Shown: piece after piece, positions 1 through 9,862 of the stretch
How the letters are laid out: each line of letters starts with the position of its first letter
Numbering within the stretch: the stretch's first letter is position 1
From: CAWDYA01 sp963806495
GTDB lineage: Bacteria > Acidobacteriota > Polarisedimenticolia > JACPZX01 > DASXTC01
Direction of reading: 5' to 3'
NCBI GenBank assembly: GCA_963806495.1
Contig: CAWDYA010000009.1
Span: 124,001 to 188,000 of the forward strand
Length of the DNA stretch: 64,000 bases
The notes under the pieces: model-generated
The model's database searches: none
What the model was told of the DNA's origin: nothing
The model's input: only the letters and a program-made list of their open reading frames with translations
Translations under genes and position numbers: made by a program

Positions 1-1
1 G

Positions 2-3000
2 GGCATTCCGCCCGAGGACCTGTTCGGCATCCTGTGCGACACCACGCGCAGCACGTACGACTTGGGCTCCATCCTGGCCCACGAGATCGGCCATCACTTC
101 TGCCTGTGCCACACGCACGGCTGGAACCGCAGCACCGACTCGCCGATGGACACGGCCGACTGGGTGCAGGCGCTCGACGGGCCGCTCGACTGGAGCGGCG
201 ACAGCAACCCGCAGTGCGAGGTGTACGACACGAGCGGCGATCCGGGCTGGGAGGAGCCGTACGACGGCAACGGGGACGGCGTCGGCGACCCGGGACGCGA
301 CCGGCAGCAGAACGGCCTGTGGGAGATCAACCACGAGTTCTGCGGCACGGTGACGCAGCCCTCCGTGGACAAGGGCAGCCCGCACGGACAGTACTGCGAT
401 CTCGAACTGCTCCCAGACGGCGAGCGGCTATCCGCTTCCGTTCAACCCGAGCACCGATCCGACCGACCAGCCGGTGCAGGCGATGGCGATGAGCTACTGG
501 GGCTCCGGCTGTGTCGGCCCGTACGTGCGGTTCGGCCAGCGGCAGGAGGCGTTCTCGCCCGACTCGACCGCCAAGATCGGGAAGTGCTATCACGACTATC
601 GCGAGGGCGTGCTCGAGGACGTGTGTCTCAACAAGGGCGGCGACTTCGACCACGACGGCTGGTGCAACCAGGAGGACAACTGCTCCGCCACGCCCAACAC
701 GACCCAGACCGACACCGACCACGACGGCCTCGGCGACGTGTGCGACTACGAGATTGGCAACACGGGCCCCGCGACCGACCTCGACGGTGATCAGCTCGGC
801 GCCCTGTTCGACATGGACGACGACGGCGACGGCTGCCCCGACGTCAACGACCAGCATCCCGACGATGGCTCGGTGCCGGTCGGCTCGAGCTTCTCCTCGC
901 TGTGCGGGCTGGGGCGTGGTGCCTGGTGTACGGCTTCGAGGGGCTCGACACCGACGGGGACGGCAAGCTGAACTGCGAGGACTACGACGACGACAACGAC
1001 GGGATTCTGCGACGAGGGCGGCCCGCTCGACGACAGCGTCGCGGGCGTGCCGCCAGGCGGCTGCGTGGCCGGCCCGTACGGCAACGACCCCTGCCCGCTG
1101 GAGGCGGGCGACGGATGCCATCCGCTCAACGGCACCTGCCCCCCGTTCTGGAAGACCTGTCAGGGCGGGTCGTGCGACCCGGACTTCCTGCAGATCACCT
1201 CGATCGTCAGCCCGGCCGAGTTCGTCGTGCTGCCCGGCAAGTTCACCGCCTACAACGACGTGCTGTACGTGCAGCCGTTGACCGGACGCACGGTGTCCGA
1301 GACAGCGCAGGTGCTCAACGGCGACTTCGCCGCCGCCGGCAGCGCGTTCTCCGTGCCGCTGGCGACCGCGCCCGGCGGTGTCGCGGCGGCAGCCTCCTCC
1401 GGATCACCCACGATCGCGCCGGGCGACCCGGTGCAGCTCGAGATACGCTCGCGTGCCGATGGCTCGCTCGTGGCGGTGGTGGCGCAGTACGTTGCCGGCG
1501 ATGCGACGATCGGCGACGTGACGCGTGGTGGCTTCCTGGCGATCACGCCACAACAGAATCCCGGCCCGCCCGTGATCGCCGCGACCTTCGCTCTCGGGCA
1601 CGATCCGGCCGGGGCCGCCATGTACGACGGCGACGACGACGGGACCCCGGCCGCCGACGACAACTGCCTGATCGCCTACAACCCGAACCAGACCGACACG
1701 GACGGGGACGGATTCGGCAACGCCTGCGACGCGGATCTCGACAATGACCTGCTGGTGACCTCCGCCGACCTGGCCATGGTGCAGGCGTGCGAAGGGGCCG
1801 ACCTGACGCTGCGGATGCCGATCGCCGAGCCGCTCTCGATGCAGGGACGCGAAGTCCCGCCGAACCCCTGCGGCGGCACCGGCCCCTGCCCCGCCTACGA
1901 TCTGGCGCGCGGCTGCGCCGCGGCCGACCTGGACGAGAACGGCCTGGTGGACAGCGCCGACACCTCGATCGCCCGGCTCGCGCTGGGCACGCCGCCCGGC
2001 CCCTCGGCGCGAGGCAATCCCACCGACCTGTGTGCCGGGGTGACCTGTGACGACGGCGATGCCTGCACCGAGGACCGCTGCGTGCCGCAGAACGGGCAGT
2101 GCTACCACGCGCCCGTCACCTGCGACGACTACGACGCCTGCACGACCGACACGTGCGACCCCGGTACCGGGGCATGCGTCAACACCGCGCTCACCTGTGA
2201 CGACGGCAACGCCTGCACGGCGGACACGTGCGACCCGGGCGCCGGCTGCCAGTTCGATCCGGTGCCGACCGGGACGGTCTGCGACGACGGCAATGCGTGC
2301 ACCACGTTCGACGTGTGCGATCTCGGCGCCTGCGTGCCGGGAACGCCGCTGACCTGCAATGACGGCGACCCGTGCACCGTCGACGCGTGCGACCCGGCCT
2401 CGGGCGCGTGCGTGGTGGCGGGGGCGACGTGTGACGACGGCAACCCGTGCACGACCGACACCTGCTCCGGCAGGACGGGCGCGTGTGATCACATCGTCGC
2501 GATCGACGGCACGACCTGCGACGATGGCGACGCCTGCACGCTGTCGGAGACCTGCCAGACGGGCGCCTGCGTCCCGGCCGGCATGGTGAGCTGCGACGAC
2601 GCGAACCTCTGCACGACAGACGCCTGCGATCCGGCCACCGGGATGTGCTCCAACGCGCCGCTGAACTGCGACGACGGCAGCAGCTGCACCGCCGACAGCT
2701 GCGACCCGGGCAGCGGCCGCTGTGTCTATCACGACAAGGCGCTGTTCGACGTGGACACGGTGGAGTTCACCAACCGGATCAGCCTCATCTGGCAGCCGGT
2801 GCCCATGGCCCCGCAGTGGAACAGCTATCGCGGGACGATCCCCCCCGGGCTGCTGTCCAGCAGGCCGGCCGGGTCGGAGTACGACCATGTCTGCTTCGAG
2901 AGCGCCAATCTCGCCGGCGACGGGCCGACCCGCACGCTCGAGTACGGCGATCCCCCGGTCGGGTGGTCGTATTACTACCTGGTGAGCGAGGAGGAGGCCT

Positions 3001-3077
3001 GCGGCGAAGGCGGGCTGGGCGTCACGTCGTCGTCCGTGCCGAGGCCGATCCTCTCGGCCTGCCCGACCCCGCCCTGA
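2..3077 (+). CDS. Secreted zinc metalloprotease with calcium-binding and Cys-rich repeats (5' partial, frame-broken)
   Basis: The gene enters from the left edge. A metzincin-type zinc motif HEIGHHFCLCH (HExxHxxxxxH) is encoded near position 80, so the N-terminal part of a secreted protease is present without its signal peptide. Downstream come acidic DxDxDG segments of thrombospondin type-3 style (about 640-840, 945-1003 and 1620-1745) and nine Cys-rich repeats. Translation needs three one-base corrections: an extra C in the CCC at 412-414, a missing G in the GGGG at 911-914, and an extra G in the GGG at 1001-1003. Each correction restores continuous sequence, so I read one gene with sequencing indels, although a decaying gene is possible. 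The likely role is an extracellular, calcium-stabilised protease or adhesin. Substrate unknown. Confidence 0.7.
640..1003 (+). repeat. Thrombospondin type-3-like DxDxDG calcium-binding repeats
   Basis: The translated sequence contains DFDHDGWC, DTDHDGLGD, DMDDDGDGC and DTDGDGKLNC. These match the acidic calcium-binding consensus of TSP type-3 repeats. A second small cluster (DGDDDG and DTDGDGFGN) lies at about 1626-1720 of the same gene. Confidence 0.75.
2046..2733 (+). repeat. Nine tandem Cys-rich CDDGxxCTxDxC repeats
   Basis: Nine units of about 22-29 residues each begin with a form of C-(D/N)-D-x-x-x-C-T and carry further Cys residues (for example CDDGDACTEDRC, CDDGNACTADTC, CDDGSSCTADSC). 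The spacing suggests disulfide-stabilised extracellular modules of the kind found in large secreted proteins of deltaproteobacteria and related groups. DNA identity between units is moderate, so this is an old protein-level repeat rather than a recent DNA expansion. Confidence 0.8.
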
Positions 3078-3083
3078 GGCGGG
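3068..3083 (+). terminator. Possible GC hairpin at the end of the metalloprotease gene
   Basis: CCCGCC and GGCGGG flank a CTGA loop that contains the stop codon. No T-run follows, so this is only a weak candidate for an intrinsic terminator. Confidence 0.3.
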
Positions 3084-3093
3084 CGGGTGCGTG

Positions 3094-3169
<76 letters not shown>

Positions 3170-3184
3170 CCGGGGCGGATCCTA

Positions 3185-3805
3185 CTACAGCGCCCGCCCG
3201 CGCGGGTGGCGGTAGAGGCGCGGCAGCAGCCGCCCCGTCGTCTCCATGTACCGCCCGTACGCGGTGCCGAACCGCTCGAGCAGCGACTTCTCCTCCGCCC
3301 GGACACGGCCGGCTACCTCGACGCCGGACATCGCGATGAACAGCCCGCCGACGAGCGCATTGGAGCTGACGAGGAGCGTCGAGCCGAACACGAGCAGGAA
3401 CCCCGTGTAGATCGGGTGCCGGACGTACCGGTACGGGCCGCGCGTCACCAGGAGATCTCCCGCGGCCGGCTCGGCGGCGACATCCCATGCCGCCCCCAGC
3501 GACCGCTGGGCCCACGCGATGAGGACGAGACCTGCCAGCCCGAGCAGCACGCCGGACACGCGTACCCATGCCGGCAGTCCCAGGGCCGCCCAGGAGACCG
3601 GCGCCGGGTAGACGAGATAGAACAGACCGGCGACCGAGGCCACCACTCCGAGACCGCTCGCCAGCACGGGCCGCCCCTGCCCCGGGGTCGACGTGGCGGT
3701 CTTCGCACCGCGTACCCTGAGCGCCCGGATGTGCCACCCGCGATGGATGACGAACCCGAGAAGCACCAAGGCCATCGCCACGCGGAAGAAGCGCTCGGCA
3801 AACAT
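3185..3805 (-). CDS. Isoprenylcysteine carboxyl methyltransferase-like membrane protein
   Basis: Integral membrane protein of about 206 residues with several hydrophobic segments. Near residues 125-140 it has the family motif RGPYRYVRHPIYTGF, seen in ICMT/PEMT-like methyltransferases, where the RHPxY region contributes to SAM binding. Such bacterial proteins are predicted to methylate small or lipid substrates, but the substrate cannot be told from sequence. I place the start at the Met at 3805, just before the first hydrophobic stretch (MFAERFFRVAMALVLLG), rather than the earlier Met at 3844. The gene stands alone on the minus strand after tRNA-Arg. A second, shorter family member lies at 31085-31633. 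Confidence 0.7.
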   Translation of the reverse strand: MFAERFFRVAMALVLLGFVIHRGWHIRALRVRGAKTATSTPGQGRPVLASGLGVVASVAGLFYLVYPAPVSWAALGLPAWVRVSGVLLGLAGLVLIAWAQRSLGAAWDVAAEPAAGDLLVTRGPYRYVRHPIYTGFLLVFGSTLLVSSNALVGGLFIAMSGVEVAGRVRAEEKSLLERFGTAYGRYMETTGRLLPRLYRHPRGRAL

Positions 3806-3945
3806 GTCCTGCACGGCCCCCTCGGGGATCGAGCCCGTCCCCACTGGACATCGTATCGACGCTTCAGATAGTGTCCACCGAATCTCGGCCCACGAGCTGC
3901 AACCCGGGATGCCGACACCCTGTCCTAGGGTGCAAGGAGGTGCAA

Positions 3946-4347
3946 ATGGGGCACAGCATCGGCGATGGGATCATCGTTGCGGCATTGACAGTGGGTCTGG
4001 TCGGTTTTCTCCTGCTGAAATACCTCGAACGCCGCCAGCGGCTCGATATTCTGCACGCCGAGCGTCTGGCGGCCATGGACAAGGGCATCCCGCTCCCGGA
4101 GCTGCCCATCCAACCGCCGTCCACGAGGGCCGTGCGGCCTCCGAATCCACACGTGCCGCTCATACTGGGGATTCTCCTCGTCGCGTTCGGCGCCGGCTCG
4201 ATGATCGCCCTCGCGATGGTGGATAGCCTGCGTGCCTCGTGGCCCATACCCATGCCGGTGACGTTCATGGGCGGGGGCCTGATAATCTACTATCTCCTGG
4301 CCGGCAGGGAGCGAGAGGCCCGACCGTCAACGCACCGTGGAGACTGA
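3946..4347 (+). CDS. Small membrane protein (DUF6249-like) upstream of an ECF sigma factor
   Basis: 133 residues. An N-terminal membrane helix (about residues 6-25) is followed by a charged stretch with RRQRLDILHAERLAAMDKGIPLPE, and two more hydrophobic segments lie at about 70-120. This matches small membrane proteins often found beside ECF sigma factors. The family name is from memory. The start is the ATG at 3946, preceded by GGAGG, not the upstream in-frame Met. The 3' end overlaps the sigma factor start by 11 nt, indicating translational coupling. It may be part of an envelope-sensing module with the next two genes. Confidence 0.65.
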   Translation: MGHSIGDGIIVAALTVGLVGFLLLKYLERRQRLDILHAERLAAMDKGIPLPELPIQPPSTRAVRPPNPHVPLILGILLVAFGAGSMIALAMVDSLRASWPIPMPVTFMGGGLIIYYLLAGREREARPSTHRGD

Positions 4348-4900
4348 TGATGTCCTGGTGGCCCGCTGCCGTCAGCTCGGCGATGAGGATGCCTTTGCCG
4401 AGCTGGTGCGCCGGCACCGGGGAGCGGTGTTCCGCCTCGCGCTGTCGATCCTCGGTCAGGGGTTCGCGGGAGAGGCGGAGGAGGTCGCGCAGGAGGTGTT
4501 TCTCCGCGTCCACCATGCGCTGCGCTCGTTTCGCGGCGAGGCGCAGTTCAGCTCCTGGCTGTATCGCATCACGTTCAACCAGGCGGTCAATCTGAAGGAA
4601 CGGATCCGCTATAGAGCGCCGCACCTCACCGACGACGTGCTTGCCTCGAGGATGTCCATGGAGCCGGACCCGCACGAACAGCTCGAAGCCTCGCACCGGC
4701 AGCGGGCGCTGACCGAGTGCATCGTGCAACTCCCGGAGGTCTATCAGGTGGCGCTGCGCATGCACTACTGGATGGGCACCAGCGTCGCCGAGATCGCCGA
4801 GCTCCTGGTCGTTCCAGACAACACGGTGAAATCGTATCTGCACCGGGCACGACAATTGCTCAGCTCGATGCTGCGGGAACAGGGATTCGGAAATGTCTGA
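4337..4900 (+). CDS. RNA polymerase sigma factor, ECF (sigma-70) family
   Basis: 187 residues, typical ECF length. Region 2 (about residues 10-85) has the pattern EDAFAELVRRH...EAEEVAQEVFLRVHHALRSFRGEAQFSSWLYRIT. Region 4 (about 125-180) has the helix-turn-helix MGTSVAEIAELLVVPDNTVKSYLHRARQ. The start is the GTG at 4337, overlapping the previous gene. The next gene overlaps by 8 nt and encodes a small membrane protein, the usual anti-sigma position. It probably directs core polymerase to an extracytoplasmic stress regulon that includes its own operon. Confidence 0.9.
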   Translation: METDDVLVARCRQLGDEDAFAELVRRHRGAVFRLALSILGQGFAGEAEEVAQEVFLRVHHALRSFRGEAQFSSWLYRITFNQAVNLKERIRYRAPHLTDDVLASRMSMEPDPHEQLEASHRQRALTECIVQLPEVYQVALRMHYWMGTSVAEIAELLVVPDNTVKSYLHRARQLLSSMLREQGFGNV

Positions 4901-5183
4901 ACAGGAGAGAATCGACGGGATGCTCTCACAATTGCTTTCGGGCCCTGTGCCGAGCCTGTCACCGGCGTTCGACCGACGCCTTCTGAGAAAGGTGAGGAGG
5001 CATCGGCTCAGTGGGGCCGGCCGGCTCGCGCTTGCGTGCTACGGCGCCGCCACACTCGCGATATCCGTCGTGGTGATGCGTCAGATGGGTATCGGGTGGG
5101 ACCTCATCACCGCCTCGGCGGTGGTCCCGCTCGTGATGGTCGCCATCGTGCTTCGGCGCAGACTCGGATTGGCGGCCGGCTGA
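4893..5183 (+). CDS. Putative small membrane anti-sigma factor
   Basis: 96 residues. A soluble N-terminal segment of about 45 residues contains RIDGMLSQLLSGPVPSLSPAFDRRLLRKV, followed by two hydrophobic helices (about 46-62 and 68-88). The position, overlapping the 3' end of the ECF sigma gene, and the soluble-then-membrane layout fit an anti-sigma factor. No zinc-binding HxxxCxxC motif is visible, so this assignment rests on context. Confidence 0.5.
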   Translation: MSEQERIDGMLSQLLSGPVPSLSPAFDRRLLRKVRRHRLSGAGRLALACYGAATLAISVVVMRQMGIGWDLITASAVVPLVMVAIVLRRRLGLAAG

Positions 5184-5240
5184 GACGCGATGGGCCGCCC
5201 CGGGTGGCACCCAACGGTGGGGATTTGAAAAGGGGAGGCG

Positions 5241-5639
5241 TTGACGACCCGCAGCGTGGCGTTCGCGGTGAAGTGCTGGGCGGCCTCGTCCAGCCTTGTT
5301 CTCGCGCTGTTCGCCGCGACACCCGGGCTGTCCGTGACGACCGGGATACGGTCGATCGAGCTGGCCCTGGGTTCCGGGCAGCGCCTCCGGATCCCCGACT
5401 GGCTGGTCATCATCTGGCTTTCGATCAACCGGCTGCTCCTCCCCAGCCTCGTTCCCGCCGTCGTGTCCGGCTTCGTGGTGTTCCTCGACAAAGGGACGCT
5501 TGCCATCCGGACACTGTTCTCCGACCCGGGGCGTGAGAGCGGAAGGTGGCGCGAGGTGGCCTGCGCGGGCCCCGTGTGGCTGATCATCGTCCTCATCTGG
5601 TGCGGGTTCGTCACGGCCAGAGTCATCTTCATGGGGTGA
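5241..5639 (+). CDS. Hypothetical integral membrane protein
   Basis: 132 residues with three or four hydrophobic segments (about 12-26, 50-78 and 108-128). The start is the TTG at 5241, with GGGGAGG a few bases upstream. I do not recognise a family. It follows the ECF cassette and is 4 nt from the next membrane protein gene, so both are probably in the same transcript. Confidence 0.55.
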   Translation: MTTRSVAFAVKCWAASSSLVLALFAATPGLSVTTGIRSIELALGSGQRLRIPDWLVIIWLSINRLLLPSLVPAVVSGFVVFLDKGTLAIRTLFSDPGRESGRWREVACAGPVWLIIVLIWCGFVTARVIFMG

Positions 5640-5643
5640 GATC

Positions 5644-6042
5644 ATGGCAATCTTCGTCGGCGTCACCCTGGCCCTGGCGGTCGGGCTGTTCGCCTCCATC
5701 GTGGGCCTGGATCGTGACCGGGCCTTCTATCCGACCGTGATGATCGTCATCGCCTTGTTGTACGGACTCTTCGCGGTCATGGCCAACTCGATGCCCGCCC
5801 TCGCCGCCGAGTCGGTCCCCATGGCCGGCTTCATGGCCATGGCGGTCGCTGGCTTCAGACGCACCCTGTGGCTGGTCGTGGCCGCCCTTGTGGCACACGG
5901 GGTATTCGATCTGCTCCATGGCGGTATCATTGCCAATCCGGGCGTGCCGGACTGGTGGCCCGGATTCTGTCTCGCCTATGACGCCACGGCGGGCGGTTAC
6001 CTCGCGTGGCTGCTCGCGCGCCGGGGCGCCGGTGCGAGGTGA
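5644..6042 (+). CDS. Hypothetical integral membrane protein (DUF6010-like)
   Basis: 132 residues, almost all hydrophobic, with about four membrane helices. A central FDLLHGGIIANPGVPDWWPGF stretch resembles small membrane proteins of the DUF6010 type. That match is from memory and is tentative. The stop of the previous gene lies 5 nt upstream. Function unknown. Confidence 0.55.
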   Translation: MAIFVGVTLALAVGLFASIVGLDRDRAFYPTVMIVIALLYGLFAVMANSMPALAAESVPMAGFMAMAVAGFRRTLWLVVAALVAHGVFDLLHGGIIANPGVPDWWPGFCLAYDATAGGYLAWLLARRGAGAR

Positions 6043-6096
6043 CGATCGCGCGCGGGAGATCATGAAGACGCACTCCGCAATGAGCCTCGGGGCGGG

Positions 6097-6840
6097 ATGA
6101 TGAGAGCCCGGGGAGTTCACGGCGTCATCAGGCGCCGGCTGCTGCTCAACTTCCGCATCGACCCGGCGGTTATGGCCCGACAGGTTCCCCATCCTTTCCG
6201 TCCGAAGCTCCATCGTGGGCTCGCCATCGGTGGCGTCTGTCTCATCCGCCTGGAGAGCATCAGGCCGCGGCTCGTGCCCTCGATCCTCGGCATCTCCAGC
6301 GAGAACGCAGCCCACCGCATCGCCGTCGAGTGGAACGACGGGCACGAGGGCGTCTTCATCCCACGCCGCGACAGCGATTCACGGATCAACACCCTCGTCG
6401 GAGGGCGGCTGTTCCCGGGAGAGCATCATCCCGCGGACTTCGAGGTGAGCGATCGGGACGGCCGCATCTCGCTGTCGATGAAGTCCAGGGACGGCTCGGT
6501 GAGTCTCAGCGTGTCCGCCGCGGAGGCGCGTTCGCTCCCGGCAACCTCGCTGTTTCAGACGCTCGACGAGGCGTCCGGTTTCTTCGAGCGTGGCTCGCTC
6601 GGCTACTCCCGGACCCGCGATGTGGCGAGATTCGACGGTCTCGTCCTGGACACCGCACGATGGGCCGTGTCCCCTCTCGCCGTGGAGTCCGTGAGCTCGA
6701 GCTACTTCGAGAACCTGGCGGCGTTCCCTTCGGGCAGCGTCGAGTTCGACCACGCGCTCATCATGAGGAACATCGAGCACCGGTGGCTGTCGGCGCCGGA
6801 CCTCTATGGCCCGGCGATCGACTCGCCGGAGGACGCGTGA
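6097..6840 (+). CDS. DUF2071 (YqjF-like) family protein
   Basis: 247 residues. The N-terminal RRLLLNFRIDPAVMARQVP and the later HRIAVEWNDGHEGVFIPRRDSDSRIN pattern are typical of DUF2071/YqjF proteins, which share the acetoacetate decarboxylase fold. No substrate is known for most members. The protein is cytosolic with no signal peptide. It follows two membrane protein genes on the same strand. Confidence 0.7.
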   Translation: MMRARGVHGVIRRRLLLNFRIDPAVMARQVPHPFRPKLHRGLAIGGVCLIRLESIRPRLVPSILGISSENAAHRIAVEWNDGHEGVFIPRRDSDSRINTLVGGRLFPGEHHPADFEVSDRDGRISLSMKSRDGSVSLSVSAAEARSLPATSLFQTLDEASGFFERGSLGYSRTRDVARFDGLVLDTARWAVSPLAVESVSSSYFENLAAFPSGSVEFDHALIMRNIEHRWLSAPDLYGPAIDSPEDA

Positions 6841-6956
6841 TCCTGACGTCCCGGATGGACACCCACATGTCCTGGATCGTATTCTCGGGCACATCGGCGG
6901 CCGGGTGCATGAGACGGTCCGGCGCGCCGCCCCGCGTCGAAAGGGGGTGCTTTCCC

Positions 6957-7442
6957 ATGCCACGAGGCTTCCCATCCGCCGCCCTCCTCGTTCTGTGCTG
7001 GTTCCTGGCCGCCCACGTCGCGCTCGCGTCCGACGAGACTCCCCTGCCTTCGGGGCTCGGCTTCATCGTGGGGACATGGACCGGGACGTCGACGTGCGTC
7101 GGGGATGGGCCCGCGTGCAGGAACGAGACGGTCGTGTACCGGTTCATGCCCGTCGACGGTCATCCACGCCAGGCGCGTCTGCTCGCGGACAAGATCATCG
7201 AAGGTAAGCGCCTGCCGATGGGCGCCCTGGTGTGCGACGTCGACGGACAGCACCAGACGCTGCGCTGCGAGTTCACCGTGGGGCATACGCACGGTGTCTG
7301 GTCGTACGCGGTCACGGGGGACTCGATGACGGGCAAGCTCGTCATCCTCCCCGAGGAGGTGATAGGCCGCGACGTCGCAGTTCACCGTGCGAGCGACGGG
7401 GATCTGCCCCCGGCGCCATCGCCCGGCGACTACGAAAAGTGA
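6957..7442 (+). CDS. Hypothetical secreted protein
   Basis: 161 residues with a clear N-terminal signal peptide ([24 protein letters not shown], probable cleavage after ALA). The mature part starts with [22 protein letters not shown] and continues as beta-rich sequence with five Cys. It resembles small periplasmic DUF1579-like or lipocalin-type proteins, but I cannot assign a family. The start is the ATG at 6957, preceded by AAAGGGGG. Confidence 0.6.
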   Translation: MPRGFPSAALLVLCWFLAAHVALASDETPLPSGLGFIVGTWTGTSTCVGDGPACRNETVVYRFMPVDGHPRQARLLADKIIEGKRLPMGALVCDVDGQHQTLRCEFTVGHTHGVWSYAVTGDSMTGKLVILPEEVIGRDVAVHRASDGDLPPAPSPGDYEK

Positions 7443-7462
7443 CTCGACCCGGTCACGCGCCC

Positions 7463-8402
7463 GTGACTCCGGGCAATCGTATCGTGATCGCGGGAGGCAC
7501 CGGATTCCTGGGACGGAATCTGGCGCGACACCTCGCTCATATGGGCTGCGAGGTCGTCGCCCTCTCGCGCCACCGGCCGGACACGAATCCAGGATGGACA
7601 CACGTCACCTGGGATGCGCGCACGCTCGGTGACTGGATGCGCCATCTGGACGGCGCCGCCGCAATTGTCAACCTGGCAGGCCGGACGGTGGACTGCGTGA
7701 AGACCCCGGACCATCGTGACGAGATTCTCCGCTCCCGTGTCGAGTCCACCAGAGTCCTGGGTCGCGCCCTTCAACAGGTGAGCGCGCTCCCGCGAGCCTG
7801 GGTCCAGATGGCGACCGCCCATCGCTATGGCGACCCTCCCGAGCTCGGTGATCGATGAGGACTCCGCCTTCGGATGCGGGCTGGCGCCGCTGGTCGGCGC
7901 CGCATGGGAGGAGGCCTTCACACGGGCGGCGCCAGCCACGATGCGACAGGTGATACTGCGGACGAGCTTCGTGCTCGGACGCAGCGGTGGCGCGCTCCCA
8001 CGGCTGGCGAGTCTGACGCGCTGGGGACTGGGCGGGAAGGCGGGGCACGGCCGACAGGGGATCAGCTGGATTCACGAGGAGGACATGAACCGCCTGTTCG
8101 CGTGGGCCCTCTTCGAGGAGGGCGCCACCGGAGCCTACCTGGCCACCGCCCCGAACCCGGTCTCGAACGCCACGTTCATGAGCGAGCTGCGCAAGGCCAT
8201 GCGGATCCCCATCGGTCTTCCGGCGACGAGCTGGATGGTCCGGTTGGCGGCTCCGCTCCTGCTCGGTACCGATCCCGATCTGGCTCTGTTCGGTCGCTAT
8301 TGTGTCTCGCGACGCCTGCGCGAGCAGGGCTTCTCCTTCCGGTTTCCGGACCTCCCCGAGGCGCTGCGCGACCTGTTTGGCCCGGCCGGTAGACGACGAT
8401 GA
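7463..8402 (+). CDS. SDR-type NAD(P)-dependent epimerase, TIGR01777/YfcH-like (one frame break)
   Basis: The N-terminal half carries the Rossmann motif [17 protein letters not shown] and NLAGRTVD. The C-terminal half carries [18 protein letters not shown] and [20 protein letters not shown] sequence of the TIGR01777 family. The halves lie in different frames. Removing one C from the CCC at 7838-7840 joins them as [11 protein letters not shown], as expected for the family, so a sequencing indel is likely. The start is the GTG at 7463. The stop overlaps the next ATG (ATGA). Substrate unknown. Confidence 0.75.
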
Positions 8403-8809
8403 AACGCACCTGGACGATCATCGGCGTCGCCGACGTCGCTCGCAGCTCGAGATGGTACCAGGCCCTGTTCGGGCAGCCGGAGACGCCTCCTGCCCACGAT
8501 GACTTCGGTCAGATCTGCGACACCGATGGAACAGTCCTGCTCTGTCTGCACCAGTGGGGAGCCCACGAGCATCCGACCCTGACCCGCCCCGGCCCGCACG
8601 GACCCGGCAACGGGCTCATCCTGTTCTTCCGCGTGGATGACTTCGACGAGGCGCTGAGCCGGGCTCGCGCCCTCGTCACCGGGCTCGAGGAGCCGCCGCA
8701 GGTGAGCCCCAATACAGGAACCAGGGAGTTCGCGCTGCGCGATCCCGATGGATACTACGTGATGATCAGCGAGCTCGCTCCCTCGCGAGCGCCGGACGAC
8801 ACGATGTAG
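8399..8809 (+). CDS. VOC family (glyoxalase/bleomycin-resistance-like) protein
   Basis: 136 residues with the paired beta-alpha-beta-beta-beta units of the vicinal oxygen chelate fold. It opens with [22 protein letters not shown] and ends [15 protein letters not shown], the usual VOC signature. Such proteins may be metal-dependent isomerases or lyases, or binding proteins, and the sequence does not decide. The start ATG overlaps the epimerase stop, so the two are co-translated. Confidence 0.75.
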   Translation: MKRTWTIIGVADVARSSRWYQALFGQPETPPAHDDFGQICDTDGTVLLCLHQWGAHEHPTLTRPGPHGPGNGLILFFRVDDFDEALSRARALVTGLEEPPQVSPNTGTREFALRDPDGYYVMISELAPSRAPDDTM

Positions 8810-8851
8810 GGTGCGCGACGGAAGGTCACGCACTATTTCTCCGGAGACACG

Positions 8852-9289
8852 ATGACAAAGAAGAAGACTGCGGCTTTCACGGACGAGGAGCGCGCCGCCA
8901 TGAAGGAACGCGCGCGGGAGCTGAAGCGGGCGGGCAAGACCGACGGGGAGAGCGATCTGCTCGCGAAGATCGCCGGGATGCCGGGCCCGGATCGCGCCAT
9001 GGCCACACGTCTTCACGCGATCATCAAGGCCGGCGCGCCGTCGCTCACGCCGAAGACCTGGTACGGGATGCCGGCCTATGCCGGTGAGGACGGTAAGGTC
9101 GTCTGCTTCTTCCAGAGCGCGCACAAGTTCAAGTCGAGATACGCGACGCTCGGCTTCAGCGACCGGGCGAACCTCGACGAGGGCGCGATGTGGCCCACCT
9201 CGTTCGCCCTGACGAAGCTGACCGCCGTCGAGGAGAAGCGGATCGTCGCGCTCGTGAAGAAGGCGGTCGGAAGGAGGAGCCGGACATGA
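8852..9289 (+). CDS. DUF1801/YdhG-like protein
   Basis: 145 residues, Lys-rich at the N-terminus ([21 protein letters not shown]). The C-terminal domain has [31 protein letters not shown], characteristic of DUF1801/YdhG-like proteins. Biochemical role uncertain. The gene overlaps the following cupin gene by 4 nt (ATGA). Confidence 0.7.
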   Translation: MTKKKTAAFTDEERAAMKERARELKRAGKTDGESDLLAKIAGMPGPDRAMATRLHAIIKAGAPSLTPKTWYGMPAYAGEDGKVVCFFQSAHKFKSRYATLGFSDRANLDEGAMWPTSFALTKLTAVEEKRIVALVKKAVGRRSRT

Positions 9290-9795
9290 TGTCCCTGATT
9301 CTCGTCGCACTCTTCTTTTCGGGCGCCCTGTCCGCGCCGTCGCACGAGACCGCGGGCGCAGAGTACTTCGCCGCCACCGGCCTGCGCGACAGCGTCGCCG
9401 GGGCGGCCGAGGCGCCCGATCGCACCGCCGCCATGCTGCTCGGCACCCGGGGCGACTACAGGTACATGATCATCCGCCGTGACCGGACGGGTGAGGTGGA
9501 GGTGCACGCTCTGTGGGACGACATCATCATCGTGCAGGAGGGCGCGGGCACCATCGTCTACGGTGGACATCACGAGGGCGGTCGTGAGATCGGGGCAGAG
9601 CGGCCGGGCGGAGGGCCCGGGGAGGTACGGGGAGGAGGGATCACCGGCGGGACCGCCCGTCCGCTCGCTGCGGGAGACCTCATGATCGTCCCGGCCGGGA
9701 TCCCCCATCAGGTGCGCGTGGATCCGGGTGGCTCGGTCACGTATCTGGTCGTCAAGGTCGCGTCGGCGACGGAGCCTGCGGTCCACGACCGGTAA
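9286..9795 (+). CDS. Secreted cupin-domain protein
   Basis: 169 residues with a short signal peptide ([19 protein letters not shown]). The cupin core includes [22 protein letters not shown] and [19 protein letters not shown], the two conserved cupin motifs with metal-binding His/Glu positions. A Gly-rich loop (about residues 95-120) lies between them. Probably a periplasmic metal-binding protein of unknown substrate. The start overlaps the DUF1801 stop. Confidence 0.7.
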   Translation: MMSLILVALFFSGALSAPSHETAGAEYFAATGLRDSVAGAAEAPDRTAAMLLGTRGDYRYMIIRRDRTGEVEVHALWDDIIIVQEGAGTIVYGGHHEGGREIGAERPGGGPGEVRGGGITGGTARPLAAGDLMIVPAGIPHQVRVDPGGSVTYLVVKVASATEPAVHDR

Positions 9796-9862
9796 CGGGC
9801 GATACAGTCTACGCTGTCGGAACGACGCCCGGGCGCAGGCTGCCGGGGCCGGGGAGGAGACA

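Noticed and set aside
2046..2733. CRISPR-like repeat array
   Set aside because: The units are of uneven length, differ in sequence, lack unique spacers and lie within an open frame; they are protein repeats.
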